Positions 44,613-58,600 are shown, counted from the first letter of the stretch. The stretch is DNA of 64,000 bases from Bacteroidaceae bacterium (GCA_024698925.1 JAILQO010000031.1:1-64000); one strand, 5' to 3'. Numbers and translations: made by a program. Notes: generated by a model from the sequence alone, not told the origin.

Positions 44613-45056
44613 TTAGAACTCATGGGGTGACGTCAGGTTGCGACGTAGCTCCTCCAGCGGTTTCATGACGAAGTCACGTTCGTTCATGTGGGGATGGGGG
44701 ATGGTGAGTTCGGGCGTGTTGACAGTCTCGTCACCGTAGAGCAGGATGTCAATATCGATAGGACGGTCCGTGTAAGCTCCGCCAGGTTGCGTCTTTTCTG
44801 TACGTCCCAGTTGGCGCTCAATATCCTGTGTGGTGGCAAGCAGTTGCTCGGGTGTCAGGGTGGTGCGGTAGAGGGCTACGGCATTTAGAAATGCGTGGTC
44901 GGAGGTGAAGCCTTGTGGCTCCGTCTCAAAGAACGAAGAACAACGTACCAGTTGTCCCACATGCTGTATCATCAGTTCCAAAGCCTGCAGCAGCAAGGTG
45001 TGACGGTCGCCGAGGTTGCTGCCTAAGCCCAGATATACTTCAGTATAATTCTTCAT
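44613..45056 (-). CDS. folK: 2-amino-4-hydroxy-6-hydroxymethyldihydropteridine diphosphokinase (HPPK)
   Basis: Pyrophosphorylates hydroxymethyldihydropterin with ATP in folate synthesis. 147 residues, typical. VYLGLGSNLGDR at the N-terminus, ETEPQGFTSDHAFLNAVA for pterin binding, and RPIDIDILLYGDETVNTPELTIPHPHMNERDFV with the Mg2+ aspartates. It follows queA by 13 nt as the end of the conserved ftsX-to-folK operon. Confidence 0.96.
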   Translation of the reverse strand: MKNYTEVYLGLGSNLGDRHTLLLQALELMIQHVGQLVRCSSFFETEPQGFTSDHAFLNAVALYRTTLTPEQLLATTQDIERQLGRTEKTQPGGAYTDRPIDIDILLYGDETVNTPELTIPHPHMNERDFVMKPLEELRRNLTSPHEF

Positions 45057-45069
45057 CTGTCGCTTTTCA

Positions 45070-46134
45070 TTAGTCTTTGAGAATCAGCATAGCATCACCA
45101 TAAGTGCCGAAGCGATAGCGATGGTCGCGAATGGCTTCCTTATAGGCCTTCATGACCAAGTCGTAGCCACCAAAAGCGCAGGCTATCATCAACAGGGTGG
45201 AGTAAGGCATATAGAAATTAGCAACCATACAGTTGGCGATACCGAAATCGTAGGGCGGGTAGATGAACTTGTTGGTCCAGCCGTCAAACTCCTTGAGTTG
45301 CATGTCGGCACCGATGGCCGTCTCCAACACGCGTTGAACAGTGGTGCCCACAGCACAGATACGGTGGCCTCCAGCCTTGGCTGCATTGACGATGCGGCAG
45401 GCCTCTGCACCTACATGCATTTCCTCGCTTTCCATCTTGTGCTTGGAAAGGTCTTCCACGTCAATCTCGCGGAAATTGCCGAGGCCGCAATGCATGGTCA
45501 CGAAGGCCATCTCGATACCTTTGATCTCCATGCGCTTCAACAGGTTCTTGGAGAAATGCAGACCAGAGGTGGGCGCCGTGACGGCACCTTCGTTCTTCGC
45601 AAACACGCATTGGAAGTTCTCCATATCCTCGGGCTCAGCTTTGCGCGAGATGATATGTTTGGGCAGCGGAGCCTCGCCTAAAGCATAAAGGGACTCCTTG
45701 AACTCCTCGTGCGGGCCGTCGTAGAGGAAGCGTAGAGTGCGTCCGCGGCTCGTGGTGTTGTCAATGACTTCAGCCACCATGCTCTCGTCCTCGCCAAAGT
45801 AGAGTTTGTTGCCGATACGGATCTTACGGGCAGGCTCTACGAGGACATCCCACAGGCGCAGCTCTTTGTTGAGCTCGCGCAACAGAAACACCTCGATTTT
45901 GGCACCCGTCTTCTCCTTGTTGCCCTCCAGACGTGCAGGGAACACTTTCGTGTCGTTGAAGACGAAGGCATCCTTATCATCAAAGTAGTCCAGGATGTCG
46001 TAGAAGTTGTCTCGATGCTCAATCACACCGCTTTTCGTGTGCAATACCATGAGGCGACAATCATCGCGGAACGGAGTCGGATACTGGGCAATGCGGTCGT
46101 TCTCAAGACGGAACTTGAACTGCGAGAGCTTCAT
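45070..46134 (-). CDS. queA: S-adenosylmethionine:tRNA ribosyltransferase-isomerase
   Basis: Makes epoxyqueuosine at wobble position 34 of GUN tRNAs. 354 residues from [29 protein letters not shown], the conserved N-terminus; the ORF-track start eight codons earlier (MINNITAN) is possible but unconserved. EVFLLREL and [18 protein letters not shown] are family motifs. It lies between truB and folK in the same operon. Confidence 0.95.
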   Translation of the reverse strand: MKLSQFKFRLENDRIAQYPTPFRDDCRLMVLHTKSGVIEHRDNFYDILDYFDDKDAFVFNDTKVFPARLEGNKEKTGAKIEVFLLRELNKELRLWDVLVEPARKIRIGNKLYFGEDESMVAEVIDNTTSRGRTLRFLYDGPHEEFKESLYALGEAPLPKHIISRKAEPEDMENFQCVFAKNEGAVTAPTSGLHFSKNLLKRMEIKGIEMAFVTMHCGLGNFREIDVEDLSKHKMESEEMHVGAEACRIVNAAKAGGHRICAVGTTVQRVLETAIGADMQLKEFDGWTNKFIYPPYDFGIANCMVANFYMPYSTLLMIACAFGGYDLVMKAYKEAIRDHRYRFGTYGDAMLILKD

Positions 46135-46165
46135 GTTGGCAGTGATGTTGTTGATCATATCTCTT

Positions 46166-47002
46166 TTATTTATTGTTGTTATTCATTTCATCATCTTCGA
46201 TGGTCTGTTGTTCAAGCCATGCAGGGAAAGCATACATCGTCATGCAATCCTCTACGCGGACATCGCCAACACGCGTGCGACGTAGGGCTGTCAGGTGGGC
46301 TCCGCTACCCAAGGCCTGACCGATGTCGCGAGCCAAAGCGCGGATATAAGTGCCTTTGGAGCAGACAACGCGAATGGTGATGGAGGGATAGGCCTCCGTG
46401 TCTGTCGGCGTTGCAGGTGAGTGGAGAAACGCCTTGTTACGCATTCCCGTGCGGGGTAAGGGCTCTCCTACCCCTCCTGTAGGAAGAGCTGGTGCGGTAC
46501 CTACAAGTGCGCAATCCACCAATTCTATTTCATCGATAACCAACACCTTTGGCTTGAGCTCCACATCCTTCTCCTTGCGGGCGAGGTCATAGGCACGCTT
46601 GCCATCAACCTTCACGGCAGAATAGGAGGGAGGAATCTGTTCGATGCGTCCGAGGAATGACTGGAGAACACGCTCCACTTGCTCGCGCGTGATGTGCTCC
46701 GTGGGGTAGTAGGCGTCGATGGGATGTTCAAGGTCAAAGCTCGGCGTGGTAGCGCCGAGGCGTAGCGTGGCGACATACTCTTTCGTGTGAGCCTGCAACT
46801 CGTCAATGCGCTTGGTGGCTCTACCCGTGCAGACTATCATGACACCTGTGGCCAATGGGTCAAGAGTGCCTGCATGCCCCACCTTCAGCTTCTTGGTAGC
46901 AAGGCGCCTGCACAACTGCCAACGCACCTTGTTGACCACATCGAAGGAAGTCCAACGATACGGCTTGTCTATATAGAGTATTTCGCCTGCCCGAAAATTC
47001 AT
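46166..47002 (-). CDS. truB: tRNA pseudouridine(55) synthase, with an unusual repeat-like insertion
   Basis: Forms pseudouridine 55 in the T loop of tRNAs. 278 residues. The catalytic aspartate is in [18 protein letters not shown] (about residue 46), with [20 protein letters not shown] and [19 protein letters not shown] further on. Between ELVDCALV and [11 protein letters not shown] the protein carries about 35 extra residues ([38 protein letters not shown]). TruB normally passes almost directly from one strand to the next here. The insert is coded by repeat-rich DNA and the frame is open. It starts directly after the uppP stop. Confidence 0.94.
   Translation of the reverse strand: MNFRAGEILYIDKPYRWTSFDVVNKVRWQLCRRLATKKLKVGHAGTLDPLATGVMIVCTGRATKRIDELQAHTKEYVATLRLGATTPSFDLEHPIDAYYPTEHITREQVERVLQSFLGRIEQIPPSYSAVKVDGKRAYDLARKEKDVELKPKVLVIDEIELVDCALVGTAPALPTGGVGEPLPRTGMRNKAFLHSPATPTDTEAYPSITIRVVCSKGTYIRALARDIGQALGSGAHLTALRRTRVGDVRVEDCMTMYAFPAWLEQQTIEDDEMNNNNK
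46400..46505. repeat. Repeat-like in-frame insertion in truB
   Basis: Several small inverted repeats lie within about 100 bp: GGCGTT...AAACGCC, CGGGGTA...TACCCC and CCTAC...GTAGG. It codes the TruB segment that family members lack. Confidence 0.5.
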
Positions 47003-47866
47003 TTAGTCAACCATTACGAGTGAGTGGCCCGTCCAAAGGAGGGCGAGAATGACGATACCCACGATGATGCGATAGACACCGAAGGCCTTGAAACCGTATT
47101 TGGCCAAGAAATCAACGAACCATTTCATAGCCAGTAAAGCGACAACAAAGGCTACGACGCAGCCCAGCGCCAGCATCAGCAAGTTGTCACGTGTGGCCCA
47201 ACTGGCATCGGCTTCAGAGCCAAAGAACAACTGGAGCACATCGAGCGCTGTAGCGGCGGCCATTGTGGGAACGGCCAAGAAGAACGAGAATTCGGCAGCC
47301 GCGCGGCGTGTCAGCTTCTGAGCCATACCACCTACGATGGTGGCCATAGAACGTGAGACGCCAGGAATCATGGCGATGCATTGGAACAGACCGATACAAA
47401 ATGCGCGCTTCTCTGTGAGCTTCGTCTCTTCGCTACCCTTGTTGAACAAGCGGTCGCAGAACAGCATGAAGATACCGCCCACAACGAGCATGACAGCAAC
47501 CACTTCAACACTCTCGAGGAAACGGTCTATCAGGCCTGACATCTTGCCCAGGAAGCCTATTACGATGGCAGGAATAAAGGCCACAAGCAGCTTCCAGTAG
47601 AAATCCCATTTGTGCAGGAAAGCCTGCAACGGCGTACTGTCAGCTGGCGCAGGAGTGCGGTTCAAGCGGAAGAAGCGGTTCCAGTAGAGGCAGACAACAG
47701 AGAGGATGGCACCGAACTGGATGATAATCGTAAATGCCTTGACGAAAGGCGTGCTCTCCACGCCCAACAGGTTCTGCGTGATAATCATGTGACCTGTCGA
47801 GGACACGGGCAGGAACTCCGTCAGGCCCTCTACGATGGCAATGATGATAGTCTCAAAAGCGGTCAT
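47003..47866 (-). CDS. uppP: Undecaprenyl-diphosphatase (UppP/BacA)
   Basis: Dephosphorylates undecaprenyl diphosphate to recycle the lipid carrier for peptidoglycan and surface polysaccharides; integral inner-membrane protein, 287 residues. The two signature motifs are [12 protein letters not shown] (about residues 17-28) and [14 protein letters not shown] (about 167-180), both holding catalytic residues. Several TM helices ([27 protein letters not shown]). Its start overlaps the DUF3098 stop (ATGA). Confidence 0.96.
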   Translation of the reverse strand: MTAFETIIIAIVEGLTEFLPVSSTGHMIITQNLLGVESTPFVKAFTIIIQFGAILSVVCLYWNRFFRLNRTPAPADSTPLQAFLHKWDFYWKLLVAFIPAIVIGFLGKMSGLIDRFLESVEVVAVMLVVGGIFMLFCDRLFNKGSEETKLTEKRAFCIGLFQCIAMIPGVSRSMATIVGGMAQKLTRRAAAEFSFFLAVPTMAAATALDVLQLFFGSEADASWATRDNLLMLALGCVVAFVVALLAMKWFVDFLAKYGFKAFGVYRIIVGIVILALLWTGHSLVMVD

Positions 47867-48126
47867 GCCTGTACCTCCTTCTCTTGCTGTTCCTCAACGG
47901 GCACCTCCTTGTCCTTGGGACGGTGCATGATGCCATAAACGATAAATGCGAAGCCAGCGAAGGTCACAGCTGGAGCCACCTTGATGCGCAACGCACTGAA
48001 GATCTCCGGGTTGAAAGCTTCCTCGGAAGAGCCTGAACCGGACATCAGGATGAGACCGATAATCACCACCGCCATGCCGATAGCCAGTAGCAAGTAATTC
48101 GTACGGTCAAATGCAAATTCTTTCAT
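47863..48126 (-). CDS. DUF3098 small membrane protein
   Basis: 87 residues, two predicted TM helices ([20 protein letters not shown] and [17 protein letters not shown]), with the family phrase [15 protein letters not shown] between them and a charged tail. It always sits between ftsX and uppP in Bacteroidetes; function unknown, a cell-envelope or division accessory role is suggested only by context. Confidence 0.9.
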   Translation of the reverse strand: MKEFAFDRTNYLLLAIGMAVVIIGLILMSGSGSSEEAFNPEIFSALRIKVAPAVTFAGFAFIVYGIMHRPKDKEVPVEEQQEKEVQA

Positions 48127-48143
48127 ATTATGTTTATTTCTAA

Positions 48144-49013
48144 TTATTTATACATCTCCTTCTCCTTCATACGGAGGAAGTGGCCCACGCTGAGCCAAGT
48201 GCAAATCAACGTGAGGAGCAGACCTGCCACCAATACTGAGGCACCCATAATCGCAATGATGCGTGGTGTGATGATGGTTGTGATATACTCATCTTGCTGG
48301 AAGGCCCAGTAGATAGCGCCAAAGAGCAACGCGTCGGCCAGAACCGCTGCCGTGAGCCCGATGCCCAGACTCCGCTTGATAAACGGCCAGCGAATGAAGC
48401 CCCATGAGGCGCCAACAAGACGCATCGTATGGATCGTGAAACGTTGGGAATAGACACTCAAGCGTACGGTATTGTTAATGAGTACGATGGAAATCACCAT
48501 CAGTAACAGCGCCAGTACCGAAAGTACGATAGTCGCTTTCTGTAGCGTGTCGTTGAGGTTATCTACGATGTCACGCTGGTAAACGACATCCGTCACTTGC
48601 CACATGGCCTTCAGCTCCTTGGAGATCATGAGCAGGCTATCCGTGCAGGCATACTCGGCAGGCACCGTCATCTCAATACTTGCCGTATAGGGATTCTCGC
48701 CACCAAGGAACTCCGTGGGGTCAGTGCCCATACGCTCCATTTCCTCCTTCAGGGCCTGCTCCTTAGAGATGAGCGTCGTAGAACGCACGAATGGACAATC
48801 CTGTATGCGCATGTTGAAAGTATCGGCATCTTCCGTTGAGAGGTCATCGTCAAGCAACAACGTGACTGTCAGGTTCTCGCGTACGGAACGTGACAACTCG
48901 TTGGCACTGAAACCAAACAAGACTACCAAACCTAAAAGCAGTAGCACCAATGTCGTGGAGATACACGATGTCAGCCACTGGAAACCAAAACTCTTGTATT
49001 TAATCTTTTTCAT
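48144..49013 (-). CDS. ftsX: FtsX-like permease
   Basis: 289 residues, four TM helices: one near the N-terminus (TTLVLLLLGLVVLFG), then a large periplasmic loop, then three in the C-terminal half (ATIVLSVLALLLMVISIVLI, IGLTAAVLADALLFGAIYWAF, VLVAGLLLTLICTWLSVG). FtsX with FtsE controls peptidoglycan hydrolases in division; ftsE is not in the window. The miaB stop and its ATG overlap as TAATG. Confidence 0.93.
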   Translation of the reverse strand: MKKIKYKSFGFQWLTSCISTTLVLLLLGLVVLFGFSANELSRSVRENLTVTLLLDDDLSTEDADTFNMRIQDCPFVRSTTLISKEQALKEEMERMGTDPTEFLGGENPYTASIEMTVPAEYACTDSLLMISKELKAMWQVTDVVYQRDIVDNLNDTLQKATIVLSVLALLLMVISIVLINNTVRLSVYSQRFTIHTMRLVGASWGFIRWPFIKRSLGIGLTAAVLADALLFGAIYWAFQQDEYITTIITPRIIAIMGASVLVAGLLLTLICTWLSVGHFLRMKEKEMYK

Positions 49014-50407
49014 TATAATGACGTATTTTCTTCATTACCTATTAAAGTTGCAGAGGAACTGCTGGTAATCTTGACCATTACGCGGTCGCCGATGCGGTGG
49101 TCGCCGCGGTCGAAGACCACGACACGGTTCTGTTCCGTACGACCGAACAGCTGGTTCCTGCTGCGCTTACTGATTCCCTCGGCCAGCACTTCAACCACTT
49201 TTCCTACCTGTGCCGCATTGCGCTCTGCTGAGATCTCGTTCTGCAAGGCGATGAGCTCGTTCAGGCGGCGGATTTTCACCTCCTCGGGGATGTCGTCTGG
49301 TAGGTGCTTGCTGGCATAAGTGCCTGGTCGTTCGCTGTATTTAAACATGAAGGCAGAGTCATAACCCACCTCGCGCATCAGCGACAGCGACAGCTGGTGG
49401 TCCTCTTCGGTCTCGCCGCAGTAGCCCACAAAGATGTCTGTGGAGAGGCCACAATCAGGGATGATACGGCGGATGGCTGCCACACGCTCCAAGTACCACT
49501 CACGCGTGTATTTGCGGTTCATGCGCTTCAACACGGCATCCGAACCGCTCTGTACAGGCAGATGAATATGCTTACAAACATTCGGCTTTTCGGCGATTAC
49601 GCGTAGCGTCTCATCACTCATGTCCTTAGGATGACTCGTCGTGAACCGCACCCGCATCTCCGGCACAGCCTCTGCAACGCGACTCAATAACTCAGGGAAC
49701 GTAATTGTCCATTGTCCATTCTTCATGCGTGAAGCGTCCCTTTGGGCCGAGCGATCCATTGTCCATTGGTAGCTGTTTACATTCTGTCCCAGCAGCGTCA
49801 CCTCCTTGAAGCCGCGGTCACGCAAATCACGCACTTCACGCAGAATACTCTCGACATCGCGACTGCGCTCGCGCCCACGCGTATAAGGAACAATACAATA
49901 GTGGCAAAAATTATTGCAGCCACGCATGATGCTCACAAAGCCGCCAATCATGTTCGCATGCAGACGTTGAGGCACCACATCGCGGTATGTCTCTGTCATC
50001 GACAGCTCAACATCAATGGCCTTATGCCCTAATTCGGCCTGGGCAATCAAGTCCAGCAGGGCCATATACGAGTCCGGTCCGCAAACCAAATCCGCTCCAT
50101 ACTTGCTCGTCAAATCTTCCTTGACGCGCTCCGCCATGCAGCCCAGTACACCAATAATCAATGGGTTTGCCGTTCCCGAGTTTTCTTTCGAGGACCTTTT
50201 TCGCTTCACGCTCTGCAAGTATTCCAGACGTGAAAGGATTTTCTGTTCTGCGTTATCCCGTACGGAACAGGTGTTGAGAAAGACGGCATCTGCCTCGCCT
50301 ATCTGTTCCGTTATTTCGTAGCCTGCCATCTGCATGACCGATGCCACCACTTCGGAATCAGCAACATTCATCTGGCAGCCGTATGTCTCTATCAAGAGTT
50401 TCTTCAT
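49013..50407 (-). CDS. miaB: tRNA-2-methylthio-N6-dimethylallyladenosine synthase, with repeat-coded insertion
   Basis: Methylthiolates i6A37 of tRNAs using two [4Fe-4S] clusters. 464 residues. The N-terminal UPF0004 domain starts KLLIETYGCQMNVADSE. The radical-SAM cluster motif is RGCNNFCHYCIVPYTRGRE (CxxxCxxC). The C-terminal TRAM domain reads RNQLFGRTEQNRVVVF. After NVNSY an extra ~20 residues (QWTMDRSAQRDASRMKNGQW) precede TFPELLSRV; these are coded by ATGGACA direct repeats and are absent in typical MiaB. First gene of the operon, promoter at 50443-50450. Confidence 0.95.
   Translation of the reverse strand: MKKLLIETYGCQMNVADSEVVASVMQMAGYEITEQIGEADAVFLNTCSVRDNAEQKILSRLEYLQSVKRKRSSKENSGTANPLIIGVLGCMAERVKEDLTSKYGADLVCGPDSYMALLDLIAQAELGHKAIDVELSMTETYRDVVPQRLHANMIGGFVSIMRGCNNFCHYCIVPYTRGRERSRDVESILREVRDLRDRGFKEVTLLGQNVNSYQWTMDRSAQRDASRMKNGQWTITFPELLSRVAEAVPEMRVRFTTSHPKDMSDETLRVIAEKPNVCKHIHLPVQSGSDAVLKRMNRKYTREWYLERVAAIRRIIPDCGLSTDIFVGYCGETEEDHQLSLSLMREVGYDSAFMFKYSERPGTYASKHLPDDIPEEVKIRRLNELIALQNEISAERNAAQVGKVVEVLAEGISKRSRNQLFGRTEQNRVVVFDRGDHRIGDRVMVKITSSSSATLIGNEENTSL
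49704..49769. repeat. ATTGTCCATT direct repeats inserted in frame in miaB
   Basis: ATTGTCCATTGTCCATT at the left end and ATCCATTGTCCATTGG at the right end flank a GCTTCA-cgca-TGAAGC hairpin. The translated stretch is the MiaB insertion. Confidence 0.65.
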
Positions 50408-50442
50408 CCGTTTTTATGCTTATGAGCTCAAATTCGGGTGCA

Positions 50443-50450
50443 AAGATACA
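50443..50450 (-). promoter_or_regulatory. Bacteroidetes -7 box (TATCTTTG) for the miaB-folK operon
   Basis: A TAnnTTTG match on the minus strand 36 nt before the miaB ATG. No other good box is seen down to folK. Confidence 0.55.
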
Positions 50451-50533
50451 ACCTCAAAATGCCGAAATCAAGTAAATTGCTAAAAAACTTGCAAAAACTT
50501 TAAACTTTAATCCTTAAACTATAAACTTTTATG

Positions 50534-50541
50534 TACCTTTG
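50534..50541 (+). promoter_or_regulatory. Bacteroidetes -7 box (TACCTTTG) for tyrS
   Basis: A perfect TAnnTTTG match. It gives a leader of about 75 nt. Confidence 0.55.
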
Positions 50542-50555
50542 CGCCCGCAAAAACG

Positions 50556-50612
50556 CAAATCGCTTATTTGTAAATCGCAAAATAGTAAATCGTAAATCGT
50601 TAAATCGTAAAT
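50556..50612. repeat. AAATCG direct repeats in the tyrS leader
   Basis: Five AAATCG units, most preceded by T and some in the form TAAATCGT, lie between the promoter and the tyrS ATG. Spacing is irregular and there is no stable hairpin. It resembles dispersed repeats rather than a T-box. Confidence 0.6.
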
Positions 50613-50619
50613 ATAAAAG

Positions 50620-51921
50620 ATGAATTTCGTTCAAGAACTCACTTGGCGAGGCATGATCCATCAGATGATGCCTGGCACCGAAGAACTTCTCCAGAAAGAA
50701 CAAGTGACGGCCTATGTGGGCATTGACCCCACGGCCGACAGTCTTCATATCGGTCACCTCTGTGGTGTCATGATGCTGCGCCATCTGCAGCGCTGTGGCC
50801 ACAAGCCCATTGCCCTCTTGGGTGGTGCTACTGGCATGATTGGCGACCCCAGCGGCAAGAGTCAGGAGCGTAACCTCCTCGACGAGGAGACGCTGCGCCA
50901 CAACGTCAGCTGCATCCGCGAGCAGCTCTCACGCTTCCTCGACTTCGACAGCGATGCGCCCAATGCCGCAGAACTCGTGAACAACTACGACTGGATGAAG
51001 GACTTCACGTTCCTCAACTTCGCACGCGACATCGGTAAGTGCATCACCGTCAACTACATGATGGCCAAGGACAGCGTCAAGCGCCGCCTCAACGGCGAGT
51101 TCCAGGAGGGTATGTCCTTCACGGAGTTCACCTACCAGCTCCTGCAGGGCTATGACTTCCTGCACCTCTACGAGACCAAAGGCTGCAAGCTCCAGATGGG
51201 CGGCAGCGACCAATGGGGAAATATCACCACCGGTACGGAGCTGATCCGCCGCAAGTTGGGTGCTGAGAACGAGGCCTATGCCCTCACCTGCCCGCTCATC
51301 ACCAAGAGCGACGGCAAGAAGTTCGGCAAGACCGAACAGGGTAATATCTGGCTCGACCGCAACCGAACCACTCCCTACGTCTTCTACCAGTTCTGGCTCA
51401 ATGTGGGTGATGAGGAGGCTGAGCGCTACATCAAGATTTTCACTTCCTTGGACAAGGAGACCATCGATGCCCTCATCGAGGAGCACCGTCAGGATCCGGG
51501 TCGCCGAGTGCTGCAGAAGCGCCTGGCCGAGGAAGTAACCATCCTCGTGCATGGTCGCGAGGACTACGAGCTGGCCCTCGAAGCCTCTAACATCCTCTTC
51601 GGCAAAGCCACCAAGGAGAGCCTCGTCAAACTCGATGAGCAGACGCTACTTGATGTCTTCAGCGGTGTACCCCACTACACCATCAGCCGCAGCCTCCTCG
51701 AAGGCGAAGGCACCAAGGCCGTGGACCTCATGGCTGTAGAGACACAGTGCTTCCCCAGCAAGGGCGAAATGCGTAAGATGGCTCAGGGCGGCGGCGTCAG
51801 CCTCAACAAGGAGAAGCTGGCGCAGTTCGATCAGGCTGTTACCACAGCCGACCTTATTGACGGCCGCTACCTGCTTGTGCAGAAAGGCAAGAAGAACTAC
51901 TATTTGCTGATTGCAGAGTAA
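50620..51921 (+). CDS. tyrS: Tyrosyl-tRNA synthetase
   Basis: 433 residues. Class I: the HIGH motif is [15 protein letters not shown] (about residues 41-55), the tyrosine-site loop is GGSDQWGNI, and KMSKS reads [11 protein letters not shown]-terminal S4 RNA-binding domain ([18 protein letters not shown]) follows. Charges tRNA-Tyr. Monocistronic, promoter at 50534, terminator at 51949. Confidence 0.97.
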   Translation: MNFVQELTWRGMIHQMMPGTEELLQKEQVTAYVGIDPTADSLHIGHLCGVMMLRHLQRCGHKPIALLGGATGMIGDPSGKSQERNLLDEETLRHNVSCIREQLSRFLDFDSDAPNAAELVNNYDWMKDFTFLNFARDIGKCITVNYMMAKDSVKRRLNGEFQEGMSFTEFTYQLLQGYDFLHLYETKGCKLQMGGSDQWGNITTGTELIRRKLGAENEAYALTCPLITKSDGKKFGKTEQGNIWLDRNRTTPYVFYQFWLNVGDEEAERYIKIFTSLDKETIDALIEEHRQDPGRRVLQKRLAEEVTILVHGREDYELALEASNILFGKATKESLVKLDEQTLLDVFSGVPHYTISRSLLEGEGTKAVDLMAVETQCFPSKGEMRKMAQGGGVSLNKEKLAQFDQAVTTADLIDGRYLLVQKGKKNYYLLIAE

Positions 51922-51948
51922 AATCAATCAGACAATCCTATAAAAGAG

Positions 51949-51988
51949 AAAGAGCTATCGGAACCGCTTCGGTAGCTCTTTCTTTTAA
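51949..51988 (+). terminator. Terminator after tyrS
   Basis: AAAGAGCTA pairs with TAGCTCTTT across about 15 nt, then CTTTT. The neighbouring GH2 gene converges on it. Confidence 0.8.
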
Positions 51989-52007
51989 TTTTTAGAACCT
52001 GCCTTTA

Positions 52008-55052
<3,045 letters not shown>

Positions 55053-55139
55053 CTATCTGTCAATACACTCGTTTTTATAAGAAAAATTAAGATAATCGAA
55101 GCCGTAAATACAGACCGTTTGAACAAATCAGAGGGTGGT

Positions 55140-55434
55140 TTTTGCATTATCGCTATTAATAGTATTATTTTTCAGCTACATCAGGAAAAGTTTAAACGAG
55201 ACTATACCCTTTATTTACCAAAAGGCATTTTGTGGTTTACCTTTATCTGCGTGATCATTTACCAAAAACCACATGATACTTTACCATCAGGAGACATCCC
55301 GAATGAGTCAGATGGTAGACTTGACTACTTTGACCGATGGAATGGAAAGATATTGTGAAACATATGGACTATCAAAGAGGGCACAGAGTCTTTGTTTGGC
55401 CTATGTGACGAGACAAAATTTACGGCCTGCCTAA
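55140..55434 (+). pseudogene. Decayed gene remnant, possibly a regulator
   Basis: A stretch in one plus frame reads IIFQLHQEKFKRDYTLYLPKGILWFTFICVIIYQKP, like the end of a membrane segment. After a frame change, codons from 55303 read MSQMVDLTTLTDGMERYCETYGLSKRAQSLCLAYV and stop at 55432-55434. GMERYCETYGLSKRAQSL resembles the region before a LuxR-type helix-turn-helix in Prevotella regulators, but weakly. The recognition helix is missing. The stop lies inside a long palindrome. Frameshift and truncation suggest decay; it could also be chance. Confidence 0.35.
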
Positions 55435-55468
55435 AGAGAAATTTCTCTTAGGCCTGTCAGTAAATTTT
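55415..55468. repeat. Long nested palindrome AAAATTTAC...GTAAATTTT
   Basis: An outer pair AAAATTTAC/GTAAATTTT encloses GCCTAA-A-GAGAAA/TTTCTC-TTAGGC with a single bulge. No T-run follows, so a terminator is less likely than an insertion scar or binding site. The rest of 55470-55610 shows nothing recognisable. Confidence 0.65.
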
Positions 55469-55610
55469 ATATAGACATCGCGTAATTTATCGAAAACGGT
55501 AATGAAAACCCAAAATAGAGAAAAAATATGACAACGAGAGATAAGAAACCACGAATGGTATGGATCTTGCTCTAACAGCGATATGTCTCCTAATTGTTAT
55601 TGGTATGATA

Positions 55611-58600
55611 TCAATACGCTATTCGCTTGCTACCGTTGACGATATACACTCCCTTGGGGTGATGCTTGGAAAGTAGCTGGGTGAGGGGGAGCGGACGGCC
55701 TTGAAGATCGAAGGCGGAAGGAGCGGAGGAGAGGTTGGATTGAAGGGGCGAAGGGATGGAGGTGGCGATGGCTGCAACCTCTTCCTCTGTCATGAACGTA
55801 ATCTCCTTGACGACGCTGGTACCTGTGGTAGAGGTACAGCCAAAGCAAATGGAGAAGGCGCCGTTGGATTCCAGAATATAGGAGGAATAGACGGGGAGAT
55901 AGGCGGTGAGATCCCAGACAATAAGCAGTTCCTTGTTGCCAACATTGAGGACGCGTGTGGCGTTGACGGTTCCTACATGGTTGCCGTTCATGTACCACAC
56001 GGAGTTGTCTGCAAGGGTCGTGGAGACGTTTGTGGCGCGCACACAAAAGAGGGTGTGGTTGGCCTGCACCTTGTAGTGGTTCCATAAATCCTTCTTCAGC
56101 GAGAGGGCCATATCGTTCTTGCCCTTGCCGCATTTGAGGGTGATGCTGTTGGCAGAGCGCTGGTAGGTGATATTGGACTGCGCTACGCGGTTCTGGTCGC
56201 CCGTCTGCCAGTCAGAGTACTTGAAAACATAAGGCACGCTGTTGTCCTCCTTGGGGGGAGCGGGCTGCTGGTCGCTGATGACGATGGGTGTGGCATCATC
56301 AGTCGCAAGAGAGATGGTCTGTTCTGTGCCGTCGTAGCGGATGCGCTTATTGACCAAGCTGGACAAGTCGATGCCTGTGCCACGTTCAGGACTGACAAGA
56401 ACGAGGTCGAAGATACGCTGCTGGTGCATACCCTTGAAGGTACCTTTGCGCGGACCTATCGTGAGGGTCTGCGAAGCATCGTCCCAGGCGAAGTGAATGG
56501 TGGAATAGGCCCCCTGTTCATAGCGGTAGCTGTCACCCTCGTCCTCATAAAGCAGAAATTCGCCGTCAGCTCCAGGGTAGATACGGAGCTGCATGGAGTC
56601 AGCACGTTGCACATCGAGAGTGCTTTGAGCGTTGTAGGCGTAGGGCAGAATGGTGCCCGATGGCAGGTAGATGGGAATCATGCCGATTTCCACCTGGCGC
56701 GTAACGTTCTTGCTGCCAGCTGTCTGCTCACCGTTCCAGAAGTCCACCCATGTACCTGCGGGAAGATAGACTGATCGTGATTTGGCACCCTCTTTGACGA
56801 CAGGCGCCACGAGCAGCTTGCGACCGAACATAAACTGAGTGGGCAGGTTCTGGCATTTAGCGACATCGGGATAGGCCATGTGCATGGCGTTCATCATGGA
56901 GAGGCCGCTCTGATGGATGTCCCAAGCGGTGCTGTAAATATAGGGCATGAGATGGTAACGGAAGTTGATCCACGCGTCGAGCAGGTCATACCAAGGGGTG
57001 CCGGCTTCGCCAAAGCGGTAGATGGCCTTGTCGATGCCTGCGCCGTGGGAGCGCATCATAGCGCAGAACGTGGCAAACTGGAACCAACGGGCATAGAGCT
57101 CCTGATAGCGCTTGTTACCCACGCCTTGAAAGTCACCGACGAAGAAAGCGCCGATGTCCGAGTTCCAATGCGGGTTGCCGCAGATGCTGAAGTTGAGGGC
57201 AGCGGGAATCTGCTTCTGAAGCGTCTCCCAAGAGGCCGTTACGTCGCCGCTCCACACATTAGCTCCTGTGCGCTGAAGGCCTGCATAGGCACTGCGGGTG
57301 AGGATGCAAACGCGCTTGTCAGTGAGTTCAGCTTGCTGGCGATGGTGGTCATAGATACCTCCTACGTGCATGAGGGGGAAGGCATTGCGCACCTGTCGCC
57401 ACGTACAGCCAAGACCTGTCACGAAGTCGAAGGTCTGCTCCATATCACTACCGCCTTGATAATGATCGGGTTCGTTGGAATCCAACCAGTACCCGTCAAC
57501 GCCCTTGGAGATAATATTATTATAATAGGTGTCCCAGTAGTAGTCGCGTGCAGCAGCGTTATAGGGGTCGTAGATGGCTACACCGGCATCGCCTGGATAG
57601 GTGGTCGTCATGAGCTTATCACCCTGCTTGATGAGCATATTGTTCTCCTTCAAGTAGGCATAGGGTTTGGTCTCGGGACCGAAGTTGGCCCATGTGGAGA
57701 TAATCATGTGACCATCTTGGCGATGGATGGAGTCTATCATCTGCTGGTAGTTCTTGAAGTCAGGATTCAGAAACTCGAGTGCGTTCCAATGGGCGTTGTT
57801 GCCCCAATACTGCCAGTCTTGAACAACGCAGTCTATGGGCACAGCCAACTCGCGGTAGTTTGTCATCACACCCATCGTCTCGTTAGCGCTCTGGTAGCGT
57901 TCCTTGCTCTGAAAATAGCCGTAGGCCCAGAGGGGAATCATCGGCACCTGCCCCGTCAGCTGGCGCATATTGGCCACAGACTGTTCGCCACTGCCAACCA
58001 TGAAGAAGTAATCTACGCCGTAACCAACGGCTGACTCCATCTTGAGCGTATTCGATGATTCGGAATAGCTTGTGGGCGAGGCGTTGTTCCAGAAAATGGA
58101 GTAGCCCTTGGTAGAATAGTAATAAGGAATCCAAACGGACATATTACCCTCAATCATATTGCTATACGTGGCATCGCGTTGGTTAAAGCGGTTGTTCTGA
58201 AGCTGCCCGAGTCCATATATCTGTTCCGTGGAGGTAAGCGTAAATTGCGAACTCACCTTATATGAGGCGTAGGGGCCGTCTTGACACGCCGTGAGAACGG
58301 TACCGCTGGCTTTCTCATTCAGTAGCTGAGTGCCATCGGATGTATAGAACTTGATTTGTCCAGTTCGGGTATTGACGCGTATGTCGAGCGCCGATGTCTT
58401 CAACGACTGCGTTGAGGCATCTATCTCGGTCTGTTCCACGGCCACATCCTGCTTGGCCAGAGTAACAGCCAACTGCTGGAGCGGCACGCTACTCTCTTTC
58501 ATATATTTCCGCACATTGACGATGGATGGTGTATAGAACGCAATCTCCGTCACAACATTCTTAATCGTGTCGCGATAATCTGCCCGACCATAGGGATTAT

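Noticed and set aside
50556-50612. TAAATCG repeats as a T-box riboswitch of tyrS
   Set aside because: No stem-loop with a specifier codon or T-box sequence; spacing irregular.
56880-58034. Plus-strand 384-aa ORF opposite GH31
   Set aside because: Antisense shadow of the catalytic domain.
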